From Actinomadura violacea (GTDB taxonomy: Bacteria; Actinomycetota; Actinomycetes; Streptosporangiales; Streptosporangiaceae), in contig NZ_JAGEPF010000005.1 of NCBI RefSeq assembly GCF_017573465.1, forward strand, positions 248,001-312,000: a stretch of DNA of 64,000 bases, read 5' to 3'. Positions 16,778 to 25,116 of this stretch are shown one piece after another (within the stretch, counting starts at the first letter, position 1; each line of letters starts with the position of its first letter). The notes under the pieces are model-generated. The model saw nothing but the letters and a program-made list of their open reading frames with translations, was not told where the DNA came from and did not search any database. The position numbers and the translations under genes are program-made.

Positions 16778-16804
16778 GAGGGCGACCGTCCGGAGAGGTG
16801 GGGC

Positions 16805-17794
16805 ATGGCCACGGTGATCGACGTTGAAGCGCCTGGGACGCGGCACTGCGAGACGACCGCCCTGGCGGTGCTGCTGCGGCACCAGGGAATCGGCCTGTCC
16901 GAGCCCATGCTCTTCGGTCTCGGTTCCGGCCTGTCCTTCATCTACTGGGACGCCAAGAACATGGGCTTCCCGTTCCTCGGGGGACGGGTCAAACCGTTCG
17001 AGCTCACCAGGAACCTGGCCGGCCGGCTCCGGCTGGAGCTGCGGGTCCAGGAGACCACCTCACCCCGCAGAGCCTGGGACAACGCGGTCGCCGCGCTCGA
17101 CGCCGGACGCCCCATCGGGCTGCAGCTCGACAGCTACCACCTGGACTACTTCGGGTCGAAGGTGCACTTCGGCGGTCATGTCGTCGCCATGTACGGCTAC
17201 GACGACCACGACGCCTACCTGGTGGACACCGACCAGCAGGGCGGAAAGGTGAAGACCAGCCTGACCAGCCTCGCCGAGGCCAGAGCGGCGCGCGGCCCGA
17301 TGACCGCCAAGCACCGGTCGTTCACGATCACCACTCCCAAGGACGTGCCCTCGCCACAGGAGGTGGTCGTGCAGGCGATCACCGCCTGCGCCGACGCCTT
17401 CCTCGACCCGCCCATCGCCAACCTCGGCCACCGGGGCATCGAGAAGGCCGGCAGGCTGGTGCGCACCTGGCTCAAGCGGACCGACGACCCGCGGCGGGAC
17501 CTGCCGCAGGCCGCCATGCTGATGGAGAGGGCGGGCACCGGCGGCGCCCTGTTCCGCAACTTCTACCGCGACTTCCTCGCCGAATGCATGCAGATGATCG
17601 ACAGCGGCCACCTGCGCACCGGCCATGGGCTGTACGCCGAGGCGGCCACCCTGTGGACCGAAGTGGCGGCGCTGGTCGCGCAGGCCGGGGAATCGGGCGA
17701 TGCGCAGAGCCTCGTCAAGGCCGGCGCCGTCCTCGATGACCTTTCACGCCTTGAGCGCGAGGCGATGCAGGCGCTGAGCCGCCTGGCCGAATGA
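16805..17794 (+). CDS. BtrH-like N-terminal domain protein (DUF4872 type)
   Basis: A 329-residue protein. The first part matches the BtrH N-terminal domain, a papain-like acyltransferase fold: a Cys at residue 15 (TRHCETTAL), His125 in FGGHVVAMYGYDD and an Asp in the YLVDTDQ strand form a plausible catalytic set. The second half (about 190-325) is helical, with a potential coiled coil near the end, as in DUF4872 proteins. BtrH transfers an acyl chain in butirosin synthesis, but no aminoglycoside genes lie nearby, so the substrate is unknown. It stands alone behind a MerR-type promoter, with GAGAGGTGGGG upstream of the ATG. Confidence 0.85.
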   Translation: MATVIDVEAPGTRHCETTALAVLLRHQGIGLSEPMLFGLGSGLSFIYWDAKNMGFPFLGGRVKPFELTRNLAGRLRLELRVQETTSPRRAWDNAVAALDAGRPIGLQLDSYHLDYFGSKVHFGGHVVAMYGYDDHDAYLVDTDQQGGKVKTSLTSLAEARAARGPMTAKHRSFTITTPKDVPSPQEVVVQAITACADAFLDPPIANLGHRGIEKAGRLVRTWLKRTDDPRRDLPQAAMLMERAGTGGALFRNFYRDFLAECMQMIDSGHLRTGHGLYAEAATLWTEVAALVAQAGESGDAQSLVKAGAVLDDLSRLEREAMQALSRLAE

Positions 17795-17826
17795 CTCCCG
17801 AAGAGCCCCTCTTCCCCCGGGACCGG

Positions 17827-18933
17827 CTAGATCTGGAGCTGGTCGGCGAGGCGGGCGCGGTGCTCGCCCGGCGGGCCGAACAGCAGCTCGGAGCTCTTCG
17901 CGCGCTTGTAGTACAGGTGCGCGTCGTGCTCCCAGGTGTAGCCGATGCCGCCGTGGTACTGGACCATGTCCGTCGCCGTGCGGAAGTAGGCGGGACCGAT
18001 GTAGGTCTGCGCCAGCGCGGCGGCCGTGGGAAGTTCGGCGATGTCGTGGTCGGCGGTCCAGGCGGCGTACCGCGCGACCGACAGGGCCAGCTCCCATGCG
18101 CTGTACATGTCGGCGCAGCCGTGCTTGACGGCCTGGTAGGAGCCGATCTGGCGGCCGAACTGCACCCGCGCCTTGGCGTAGCCGACGGTCAGCTCCATCG
18201 CGCGGCGCATCCCGCCGACCTGCTCGGCGGCGAGCGCGACGGCGGCGAGGCCGGTGACCGTCTCCAGCGCCGCGCCGGGGTCGGCGCTGATCAGCCGGCG
18301 GGCGGGGGCGGCGTCGAAGTCGATCCGGGCGAGCCGCCGGGTGGGGTCGAGGCCGGTCAGGGTCGTGCGGGTGACGCCGGGCGCGCCGCGCTCCACCGCG
18401 AACCAGCCGGGCCCGGCGGGCGTCCGCGCGTACACCAGGACGAGGTCGGCGCAGTCGCCGGCGAGCACCGGGGTCTTGGTGCCGGTCAGCTCCCAGCGGC
18501 CGTCGCGCTCGGCCGCCGCGGTGGCGCCGCCGGCGAGGTCCCAGGCGCCGTCCTCGGCGGCGGCGACCGTGCCGATCAGCTCGCCGGCGGCCAGTTTCGG
18601 CAGGTGGTCGCCGCCGGCGCCGACGTCGTCGAGGGCCAGCAGCGCGTCGGTGGCGAGGACGGCCGACGCGAGGAACGGCGCGGGAGTCAGCGCGCCGCCG
18701 AGTTCCTCGAGGACGACGGCGCGCTCCGCGTGGCCCGCGCCGGAGCCGCCGAACGACTCCGGTACGACCAGCCCGAGGACGCCGAGGTCGCCGAGGGTGC
18801 GCCACAGGTCGCGGTCGAACCCGTCCTGCGAGTCCATCGCCTCGCGGACCTTCGCGCTCGGCGCCCGGTCGGCGAGCACCTTGCGGACGGTGTCGCGCAG
18901 CGCCTCCTGCTCGGGGTCCAGAACGAGCCTCAT
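17827..18933 (-). CDS. Acyl-CoA dehydrogenase, short subunit type
   Basis: A 368-residue acyl-CoA dehydrogenase. The N-terminal helical domain (LDPEQEALRDTVRKVL), the middle beta domain and the C-terminal bundle (GYAKARVQFGRQIGSYQAVKH, then MVQYHGGIGYTWEHD) are all recognisable. The usual catalytic-Glu segment is replaced by KSSELLFGPPGEH. Its start ATG shares one base with the stop of the 400-residue enzyme upstream (TGATG). A tightly coupled pair of about 370 and 400 residues is typical of actinobacterial alpha2beta2 dehydrogenases acting on steroid side chains and similar bulky acyl-CoAs. Confidence 0.9.
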   Translation of the reverse strand: MRLVLDPEQEALRDTVRKVLADRAPSAKVREAMDSQDGFDRDLWRTLGDLGVLGLVVPESFGGSGAGHAERAVVLEELGGALTPAPFLASAVLATDALLALDDVGAGGDHLPKLAAGELIGTVAAAEDGAWDLAGGATAAAERDGRWELTGTKTPVLAGDCADLVLVYARTPAGPGWFAVERGAPGVTRTTLTGLDPTRRLARIDFDAAPARRLISADPGAALETVTGLAAVALAAEQVGGMRRAMELTVGYAKARVQFGRQIGSYQAVKHGCADMYSAWELALSVARYAAWTADHDIAELPTAAALAQTYIGPAYFRTATDMVQYHGGIGYTWEHDAHLYYKRAKSSELLFGPPGEHRARLADQLQI

Positions 18934-20135
18934 CAGGCGTCCTCCGTCCGCTGCGTGCCGACCTTCAGGTCGCGGAACGGGACGTCCCGGTCCACCTGCG
19001 GTTCCTTCGGCAGGCCGAGGATCCGCTCGCCGATGATGTTGCGCTGCACCTCGTTGGTGCCGCCCGCGATCGCCGACGCGGGCGCGGAGTTGATGCCGAG
19101 CGCGAGGCCGTCGCCGTGCGGGTCGCCCGGCTCCCACGCGACCGCGCCCGCTCCGGCCAGTTCCCCGGCGACCTCGATGGCGCGGCGCAGTTGGAGCGCG
19201 CCCGCGAGCTTGGCGACCGACCCGCGCGCCCCCGGCGGACGCCCGGCCTGCGCCTCCTGCCGCATCCGCGCGTTGAACAGCTCCAGCGCACGCTCGTGCG
19301 CGTAGAGTCCGGCGAGCCGCTCGCGCTGTGCCGGGACGTCGGTGACGCCCTGCCGCCGGGCCAGGTCGAGGACCGCGTCGAACGCCAGCGCGCTGCTGCG
19401 GGACGGGCGGGACGAGCCGATCGACACCCGCTCGTGCCCGAGCATGGTGATCGCCGCCCGCCAGCCCTGCCCGACCTCGCCGATGACCGCGTCCGCGGGG
19501 ATCCGCACGTCGTCGAGGTACACCTCGTTGAACGGCGCCCTGCCGGACATGTCCTTCAGCGGCCGGACGGTCACGCCGGGCGCGTGCATGTCCACGATGA
19601 ACATCGTGATGCCCGCGTGCTTCGGGACGCCGGGGTCGGTGCGGGCGAGCAGCGCCCCGAAGTCGGCCCACTGCGCGTTGGTCGTCCAGACCTTCTGCCC
19701 GTTCACGACCCAGCCGCCGCCGTCGCGGACGGCCCTGGTCTGCAGGCTCGCCACGTCCGATCCGGCGCCCGGCTCGGAGAACAGCTGGCACCAGATCTCC
19801 TCGCCGCCGAGCAGCGGCCGCAGGTAGCGGTCCTTCTGCTCGGGCGTGCCGAGGTCGACGAGCGTCGGCCCGGCCATCCCCGTGTTGACGATGAACGGGT
19901 AGGTCGGCAGGTCGTGCTCGGCGGCCTCCTCGGCGAAGATCTGCTGCTCGGCCGTGCCGAGCCCCTGCCCGCCCGCCTCCACCGGCCAGGTGATGCCGGC
20001 GAAGCCCGCCTCGTACAGCGCCGCCTGGAACCGCTTGGACGCGCTCAGCCGCTCGGCGGGCGGCAGCTCGGCGACGGATCCGGGGGCGTTGGCGGCCAGC
20101 CACGCGCGCGCCTTCGCGCGGTAGTCCTCCGTCAT
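18933..20135 (-). CDS. Acyl-CoA dehydrogenase, long subunit type
   Basis: A 400-residue acyl-CoA dehydrogenase: WCQLFSEPGAGSDVASL is the FAD-binding segment, with VNGQKVWTTNAQWADF and a C-terminal AGGTNEVQRNIIGERILGLP. In homotetrameric relatives that last segment reads YEGT with the catalytic Glu; here the position is Gly, as in FadE26-like subunits of heteromeric enzymes. It overlaps the preceding FadE gene by ATGA and the next by TGATG, so all three are co-translated. A partner role with the 368-residue subunit is inferred. Confidence 0.92.
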   Translation of the reverse strand: MTEDYRAKARAWLAANAPGSVAELPPAERLSASKRFQAALYEAGFAGITWPVEAGGQGLGTAEQQIFAEEAAEHDLPTYPFIVNTGMAGPTLVDLGTPEQKDRYLRPLLGGEEIWCQLFSEPGAGSDVASLQTRAVRDGGGWVVNGQKVWTTNAQWADFGALLARTDPGVPKHAGITMFIVDMHAPGVTVRPLKDMSGRAPFNEVYLDDVRIPADAVIGEVGQGWRAAITMLGHERVSIGSSRPSRSSALAFDAVLDLARRQGVTDVPAQRERLAGLYAHERALELFNARMRQEAQAGRPPGARGSVAKLAGALQLRRAIEVAGELAGAGAVAWEPGDPHGDGLALGINSAPASAIAGGTNEVQRNIIGERILGLPKEPQVDRDVPFRDLKVGTQRTEDA

Positions 20136-21406
20136 CCCTTCTCCCCGCCCCTGCCCGCCCTGTTCGGGCCGGCGAAGCCGAAAAGGTAGCCGGCCACCTT
20201 GCGCATCTGGACCTCCTCGGCGCCCTCGGTGATCCGGTAGCGGCGGTGGTGGCGGTAGATGTGCTCGAACGGGGTGTGCCGCGTGTAGCCCAGGCCGCCG
20301 TGCACCTGCATCGCGCGGTCGGCCGCCTCGCACACGAACCGGTTCGCGCGGTAGTTGCACATCGAGACCTTGTCGCTGATCTGCAGGTGCGGGACGCGGT
20401 CCAGCTCCCAGGCCGTCTTGCGGACGAGCCCGCGCAGCATCTCCGCCTCGGTCTGCAGCTCCACCAGCGGCCACTGGATCGCCTGCCGCGTCGCGAGGGG
20501 CTTGCCGAACGTCACGCGTTCCCGCGCGTACTCGACGCTGCGGTCGATGCAGTACTGGCCCGCGCCGACGCCGGAGGCCGCCTGCCGGATCCGGTTCTCG
20601 TGCACGAACGACTGCGCGACCGCGAGCCCCTCGCCCTCGGCGCCGAACACCGCCGAGTCCGGCACCCGCACGTCGCGGATGGTGACCTCCGCGTGGTCGG
20701 TGGGCATGTTGAGCGTCCACCAGTGGAAGTCGACGGAGAACCCCGGGGCGCCGGTCGGCACGAAGAACGCGGTGATGCCGCGCGCGTCGCCCGGTTCGCC
20801 GGACGTGCGGGCGAACACCACGTCGTGGGTGGCCGAGTGCATGCCGGAGTTGAAGCGCTTGGCGCCGTTGAGGACCCAGTCGCCGCCGTCGCGGACGGCG
20901 GTGGTCTCCATCCTGGTCGCGTCGCTGCCGTGGTCGGGCTCGGTGAGCCCGAAGCCGATCCGCTTCTCGCGGGCGAGCATCGGCTCGAGGAACTCCTGCT
21001 TCTGCTCGTCCGTCCCGAACTCCAGCAGCATGTGGGCGAACGGGAAGTTCCCGACGACCGACGACTCGTTCTGCAGGTCGTTGTGCAGCCCGAGGCCCTT
21101 GTGCGCGAGGTGCTCGCGGATCACCGCCATGTCGAGGTTGGTGCCGCCGGAGCCGCCGAGCTCCTTGGGCAGGCCGTAGCGCAGCCAGCCGGCCGCGTCC
21201 GCCCGCCGGAACATCTCGCCGAGCAGCTCCTCCCACTCCCGGCGCGGCACGCCGCCGCTCTCGAAGTCGGTGCGCGCGTACTCGCGGCGGTGGTCGAAGA
21301 AGCGCTCGTTGTCGTCCTGAGCCTGCAGCGGCGCGATCTCGCGCTCGACGAACGCGTCGAGATCGGCCAGCAGCCGGGTCAGCTCCGCGGGCAGCTCGAA
21401 GTCCAC
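20132..21406 (-). CDS. Acyl-CoA dehydrogenase
   Basis: A 424-residue acyl-CoA dehydrogenase and first gene of the fadE triplet. FGLTEPDHGSDATRM binds FAD, WWTLNMPTDHAEVTI is in the beta domain, and the C-terminal RYRITEGAEEVQMRKVAGYL keeps the catalytic Glu in the ITEG position. This enzyme is therefore expected to be a self-sufficient homomeric dehydrogenase, in contrast to the pair downstream. The ATG at 21406 follows GGGAGGGTGTGTGG. The fadD gene is 81 bases upstream on the same strand. Confidence 0.92.
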   Translation of the reverse strand: MDFELPAELTRLLADLDAFVEREIAPLQAQDDNERFFDHRREYARTDFESGGVPRREWEELLGEMFRRADAAGWLRYGLPKELGGSGGTNLDMAVIREHLAHKGLGLHNDLQNESSVVGNFPFAHMLLEFGTDEQKQEFLEPMLAREKRIGFGLTEPDHGSDATRMETTAVRDGGDWVLNGAKRFNSGMHSATHDVVFARTSGEPGDARGITAFFVPTGAPGFSVDFHWWTLNMPTDHAEVTIRDVRVPDSAVFGAEGEGLAVAQSFVHENRIRQAASGVGAGQYCIDRSVEYARERVTFGKPLATRQAIQWPLVELQTEAEMLRGLVRKTAWELDRVPHLQISDKVSMCNYRANRFVCEAADRAMQVHGGLGYTRHTPFEHIYRHHRRYRITEGAEEVQMRKVAGYLFGFAGPNRAGRGGEKG

Positions 21407-21487
21407 ACACCCTCCCTAACGCTTGCTCTGGCCAGCTTGGCACCGGGGCGGCCCGCGCGGAAGCCGCCCGCGCCCGCCCGGCCCGGG

Positions 21488-23047
21488 TCAGCCGATCTTC
21501 TTCTCCTGCGACTCCCAGTACGGGTCGCGCAGCTGCCTCTTGAGCGCCTTGCCCGACGGGTTGCGCGGCACCTCGGCGATCCGGTCGAAACCGCGCGGCA
21601 CCTTGTAGGACGCGAGGTGCTCGCGGCAGAACGCGTCCAGGTCCGCGTCCGCCGCCTCGGCACCGGGATGCACCACGATCGCGGCGTGCACCGACTCGCC
21701 CCACTCCTGCGACGGGACGCCGAACACGGCCGCGTCCGCGATCGCCGGGTGCGCGGTCAGCACCGCCTCGATCTCGGCCGGGTAGATGTTCACCCCGCCC
21801 GAGATGATCATGTCGGTGCGGCGGTCGCAGATGTAGTAGAAGCCCTCCTCGTCGCGGTAGGCGATGTCGCCCACCGTCAGCCACTCGCCGAGCTTGGCGT
21901 CCTCGAACTTGCGGTCCGCCTTGTAGTAGGCGTCGAACGTCGCCTTGCTGCGCACGTACAGGTCGCCCGGCACGTGCGGCTCCTCCACGCGCTCGCCCTT
22001 GTCGTCGAACAGCGCGATCTCGATGCCGGGCGCGGGCCGGCCGCAGCTGCCCGGCTTGCGCATCTGGTCCTGCGGCCGAAGGATCGTGTCGACGCCCAGC
22101 TCCGTCGACCCGTACACCTCGAACAGCGACCCGTCGCCGATCCTCTCGACGTAGCGGCGCTTCAGCTCGAACGGCCAGGGCGCCGCGTTGGCGATGAACC
22201 GGCGCAGCGACGACAGGTCATGGGCGGCGACCACCTCGTCCGGCAGGTCCAGCACGCGCCGGATCGGGGTCGGCGCGGAGAACGTCGCGGTCACCTTGTG
22301 CTCCTCGACCAGCTCCAGCCAGCGCCGGGGGTCGAAGTCGCGCATCACCACGACGGTGCCGCCCATCTGCTGGACGATCAGCATGAAGCTCATCGGCCCG
22401 GAGTGGTAGAGCGGGCCCGTCGTCAGGTATACGTCGCCGGGCTGGTAGCCGATCTCCGTCACCAGCCCGATGACGATCTCCGGGTCCGGCTGGCCGCGCA
22501 CGACGCCCTTCGGCTTGCCGGTCGTCCCGGACGTGTAGAACATCGCGGTGCCCGCCGCCGGGTCGTCGCCCGCGGCGGCCGGTTCGGTCTCCGGGCTCGC
22601 GGCCGCGTCGGCGTCCAGGTCCGACGCCCAGTCCGGCACGTCCCCCGCGCCGCCGCGGAACGCCAGCCAGCCGCGCACGCCCTCCACCTCGCGCGCCGCG
22701 AGCTCCAGCTGCGGCGCCTGCTCGACGTCGAACAGCACGAGCGCGCTGTCGGCGTTCGCGACGACGTAGGACGCCTCCTCCGGGCTCAGCCGGTAGTTCA
22801 GCGGCACGCCGACCGCGCCGGCCTTGCGCAGCGCGGCGATCAGCGCGACGACCTCGGTACTGTTGCGCCCGCACCAGGCGACCTTGGTGCCGGCCCGGAC
22901 GCCGAGGCCCACGAGCACGTTGGCGTAGCGGTTGACCAGCGCGTTGAACGCGGCGTAGCCGAGCCGCCGGTCCCCCTCGATGATCGCGGTCTTGGACGGG
23001 TGGGCGGCGGCGAGCGCCGCCAGCGGATCGGGGACGGGTGCGGTCAC
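21488..23047 (-). CDS. Acyl-CoA synthetase (FadD-like, AMP-binding)
   Basis: A 519-residue adenylate-forming enzyme. The P-loop-like motif MFYTSGTTGKPKGV lies near residue 170; VYGSTELG and GEWLTVGDIAYRDEEGFYYI carry the adenine and ribose contacts; the hinge and catalytic Lys are near the end (NPSGKALKRQLR). It activates a carboxylic acid to its CoA ester, feeding the dehydrogenases encoded downstream. The GTG start has GGGAGTG upstream. The promoter is shared with the divergent TetR gene and contains an AACG-N6-CGTT site. Confidence 0.93.
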   Translation of the reverse strand: MTAPVPDPLAALAAAHPSKTAIIEGDRRLGYAAFNALVNRYANVLVGLGVRAGTKVAWCGRNSTEVVALIAALRKAGAVGVPLNYRLSPEEASYVVANADSALVLFDVEQAPQLELAAREVEGVRGWLAFRGGAGDVPDWASDLDADAAASPETEPAAAGDDPAAGTAMFYTSGTTGKPKGVVRGQPDPEIVIGLVTEIGYQPGDVYLTTGPLYHSGPMSFMLIVQQMGGTVVVMRDFDPRRWLELVEEHKVTATFSAPTPIRRVLDLPDEVVAAHDLSSLRRFIANAAPWPFELKRRYVERIGDGSLFEVYGSTELGVDTILRPQDQMRKPGSCGRPAPGIEIALFDDKGERVEEPHVPGDLYVRSKATFDAYYKADRKFEDAKLGEWLTVGDIAYRDEEGFYYICDRRTDMIISGGVNIYPAEIEAVLTAHPAIADAAVFGVPSQEWGESVHAAIVVHPGAEAADADLDAFCREHLASYKVPRGFDRIAEVPRNPSGKALKRQLRDPYWESQEKKIG

Positions 23048-23084
23048 GGTGTCACACTCCCGGTAGCCGGCTGGGGTGGCATTG

Positions 23085-23098
23085 AACGAATGTACGTT
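23085..23098. promoter_or_regulatory. AACG-N6-CGTT dyad in fadD-tetR promoter
   Basis: Perfect 4-bp arms AACG and CGTT around AATGTA, midway between the divergent fadD and tetR start codons (37 and 32 bases away). Its place suggests the TetR operator. The arms are short, so confidence is limited. Confidence 0.4.
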
Positions 23099-23130
23099 GG
23101 AATGCAGGCGGAATCCAGAGGAGGATCTTC

Positions 23131-23829
23131 GTGGCCGACGACGCAGCCGCCGGACCGCAGCGCGCGTCCCGCGGGCGCGGGACCCCGGCGCACCGCACCA
23201 CCGCCGACGTCACGCCCACGTCGAGCGACGCCCTGTCCCTGCCGACCGACACGCCCGGCACCCGGATCCTCATCGCGGCGGCCGTCGAGACGATGGCGGA
23301 GAAGGGCTACAACGGCACCTCGGTCCGCGACGTCGCCGACCGCGCCGGGATGAGCCCCGCCGTGCTCTACCACTACTTCGGCTCCAAGCACGACCTGCTC
23401 GTCGCCATCATGCACCGGACCATCGACCACCTCATCGAGCGCTGCGAGGCCGTCCTCGACGACGGGCCGGCCGACCCCGTGCACCGGCTGCGGCGGCTCG
23501 TCCGCGAGCACGTCCTCGTCCACATCGAGCTGCGCAGGGAGGCCGTGCTCGGCGTCGGCGAGATGCACAGCATCGAGGAGCGCGAACGCGCGCTGCTCAT
23601 CGCCAAGCGCGACCGGCACGAGCGGCCGTTCCACCGCGTCGTCAACGCCGGCGTCGCATGCCGGGCGTTCCGCACCCCCTACCCCGCCGAGGCCGTCCGC
23701 GGCATCCTCACGATGGCGACCGGCGTGTCGGTGTGGTTCCGCGACGACGGCCCGCTCACCGCCGCCGAGGTCGCCGACCGGTTCGGCCGCCTCGCCCTGG
23801 CCATGGTGGAGGCGGACCCGGGCGCGTGA
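23131..23829 (+). CDS. TetR-family regulator
   Basis: A 232-residue TetR protein with a disordered basic leader of about 45 residues before the HTH (TRILIAAAVETMAEKGYNGTSVRDVADRAGMSPAVLYHYFGSKHDLL). The C-terminal domain (about 105-225) resembles TetR_C of KstR2-like regulators that sense acyl-CoA ligands. GTG start with AGAGGAGG upstream. It is divergent from fadD and, by position, is probably a repressor of the fadD-fadE block, released by an acyl-CoA. Confidence 0.9.
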   Translation: MADDAAAGPQRASRGRGTPAHRTTADVTPTSSDALSLPTDTPGTRILIAAAVETMAEKGYNGTSVRDVADRAGMSPAVLYHYFGSKHDLLVAIMHRTIDHLIERCEAVLDDGPADPVHRLRRLVREHVLVHIELRREAVLGVGEMHSIEERERALLIAKRDRHERPFHRVVNAGVACRAFRTPYPAEAVRGILTMATGVSVWFRDDGPLTAAEVADRFGRLALAMVEADPGA

Positions 23830-23838
23830 TCCCGTCCG

Positions 23839-25116
23839 TCAGCAGCCGGGCGCCCGCGCGGAACCGGAGCCGGTCGTGCAGCGGACCTTGTCCAGCGAGC
23901 GGAGGATCCGGTCGAGGCGCTGCGGCGTCGGGTCGGTGACGTACTCCAGGACGGCGTGGTCGAACGCGGCGGCCATCACGGTCGGCATCGAGTCGGAGGC
24001 GTCGAAGCGGACCGTCTTCGCGCTCGCGAGCGCCTGCGCGATCCGCCGGGACAGCGCGTCGGGGTAGGCGCTCGGCGGGACGGACCGGTTGAGCGAGAAC
24101 GCGCCGCCGCCCTTCTCGCCGACCCACGTCTTCTGGGCCTTCGCCGTGGTCAGATAGGCGACGAGCTTACGGGCGGCCGGGGTGGAGCGGAACATGCCGA
24201 GCAGGTCGCCGCCGATCTCCATCGCCTGCCCGCCGGGGAACGGCACGAAGTCGTAGTCGGCTCCCGGCTGCAGATTGGTGGAGACCTGGCGGTAGAAGCC
24301 CGTGATGAACGACGCCTGGTGGTCGAACATGCAGCCCGGCGGATTCGCGAACATCGGCGCGCCCGCCTTGCCGTAGCCGGTGAGCAGGATGGAGTCCGTG
24401 CCGGAGCGGGTTCCGGCGACGACGGACCCGAACGTCTCCCACGCCTTGCGGACGGCCGGAGAGGCCCATTCCAGCTGCCCGGAGACCCACTGGTCGTACT
24501 TCTCCGGACCGAACTCGTGCAGCATGACGTCCTCGATCCAGTCCGTCCCCGGCCAGCCCGAGTTGGACGTGTCCTCCAGGCCGAGGCACCAGGGCTTCGG
24601 CGCCGCGCCGGACGCGATCCTCATGAGGTCGTCGACGGACCCGATGGGCTGGGCGAGCCGAGCGCGCGTCGCCGCCGGCAGGGTCCGCGGGTCGTACCAG
24701 ATCAGGCCCTTCACGGCCGCCTTGACGACGATGCCGTAGGGGCGGCGGACCTTGTCCGGGCCGGTCGCGGCGGTCAGGTCGCCGCCGATGCCCTCCTGCG
24801 CGCCGCCGACCGGCTTCAGCTCGCCGGCCGCGGCGTAGGTGCGCAGGTCGCCGGGCGTGGCGAGGACGGCGGTGTCGGGCGGCGTGCCGTCGTGCAGCTC
24901 GCTGGCGAGGATGGCGCGGGCGTCGCGGGTCCCGGTGTAGTCGACGTGGATGCCGGTGCTCTTCTCGAAGCCGTCCAGCGCCTTGCGGAACACCGTGCCC
25001 TCGTCGCCCGTCCACGAGCCGAGCACGGTGACGCTCTCCCCGGACCCGGTGCCGCCGCACGACACCGCGGTGAACGCGCAGAGCAGGAGGAGCGCTGCCA
25101 GCAGTCGCACGGTCAT
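23839..25116 (-). CDS. Extracellular solute-binding lipoprotein
   Basis: A 425-residue secreted protein of the family 1 (sugar-type) solute-binding fold. The signal peptide ends in a lipobox-like AVSCGG near residue 20, so it should be lipid-anchored outside. The mature part reads VTVLGSWTGDEGTVFRKALDGFEKSTG and later MEIGGDLLGMFRSTPAA, typical of ABC sugar-binding proteins. No permease or ATPase lies next to it. Its ATG overlaps the stop of a membrane protein gene (ATGA), which suggests a ligand sensor or accessory role for that partner. Confidence 0.88.
   Translation of the reverse strand: MTVRLLAALLLLCAFTAVSCGGTGSGESVTVLGSWTGDEGTVFRKALDGFEKSTGIHVDYTGTRDARAILASELHDGTPPDTAVLATPGDLRTYAAAGELKPVGGAQEGIGGDLTAATGPDKVRRPYGIVVKAAVKGLIWYDPRTLPAATRARLAQPIGSVDDLMRIASGAAPKPWCLGLEDTSNSGWPGTDWIEDVMLHEFGPEKYDQWVSGQLEWASPAVRKAWETFGSVVAGTRSGTDSILLTGYGKAGAPMFANPPGCMFDHQASFITGFYRQVSTNLQPGADYDFVPFPGGQAMEIGGDLLGMFRSTPAARKLVAYLTTAKAQKTWVGEKGGGAFSLNRSVPPSAYPDALSRRIAQALASAKTVRFDASDSMPTVMAAAFDHAVLEYVTDPTPQRLDRILRSLDKVRCTTGSGSARAPGC

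Noticed and set aside
20246..23353. 1035-codon open frame antisense to FadE and FadD genes
   Set aside because: Low-complexity translation without any motif; the sense strand codes for recognisable enzymes throughout.
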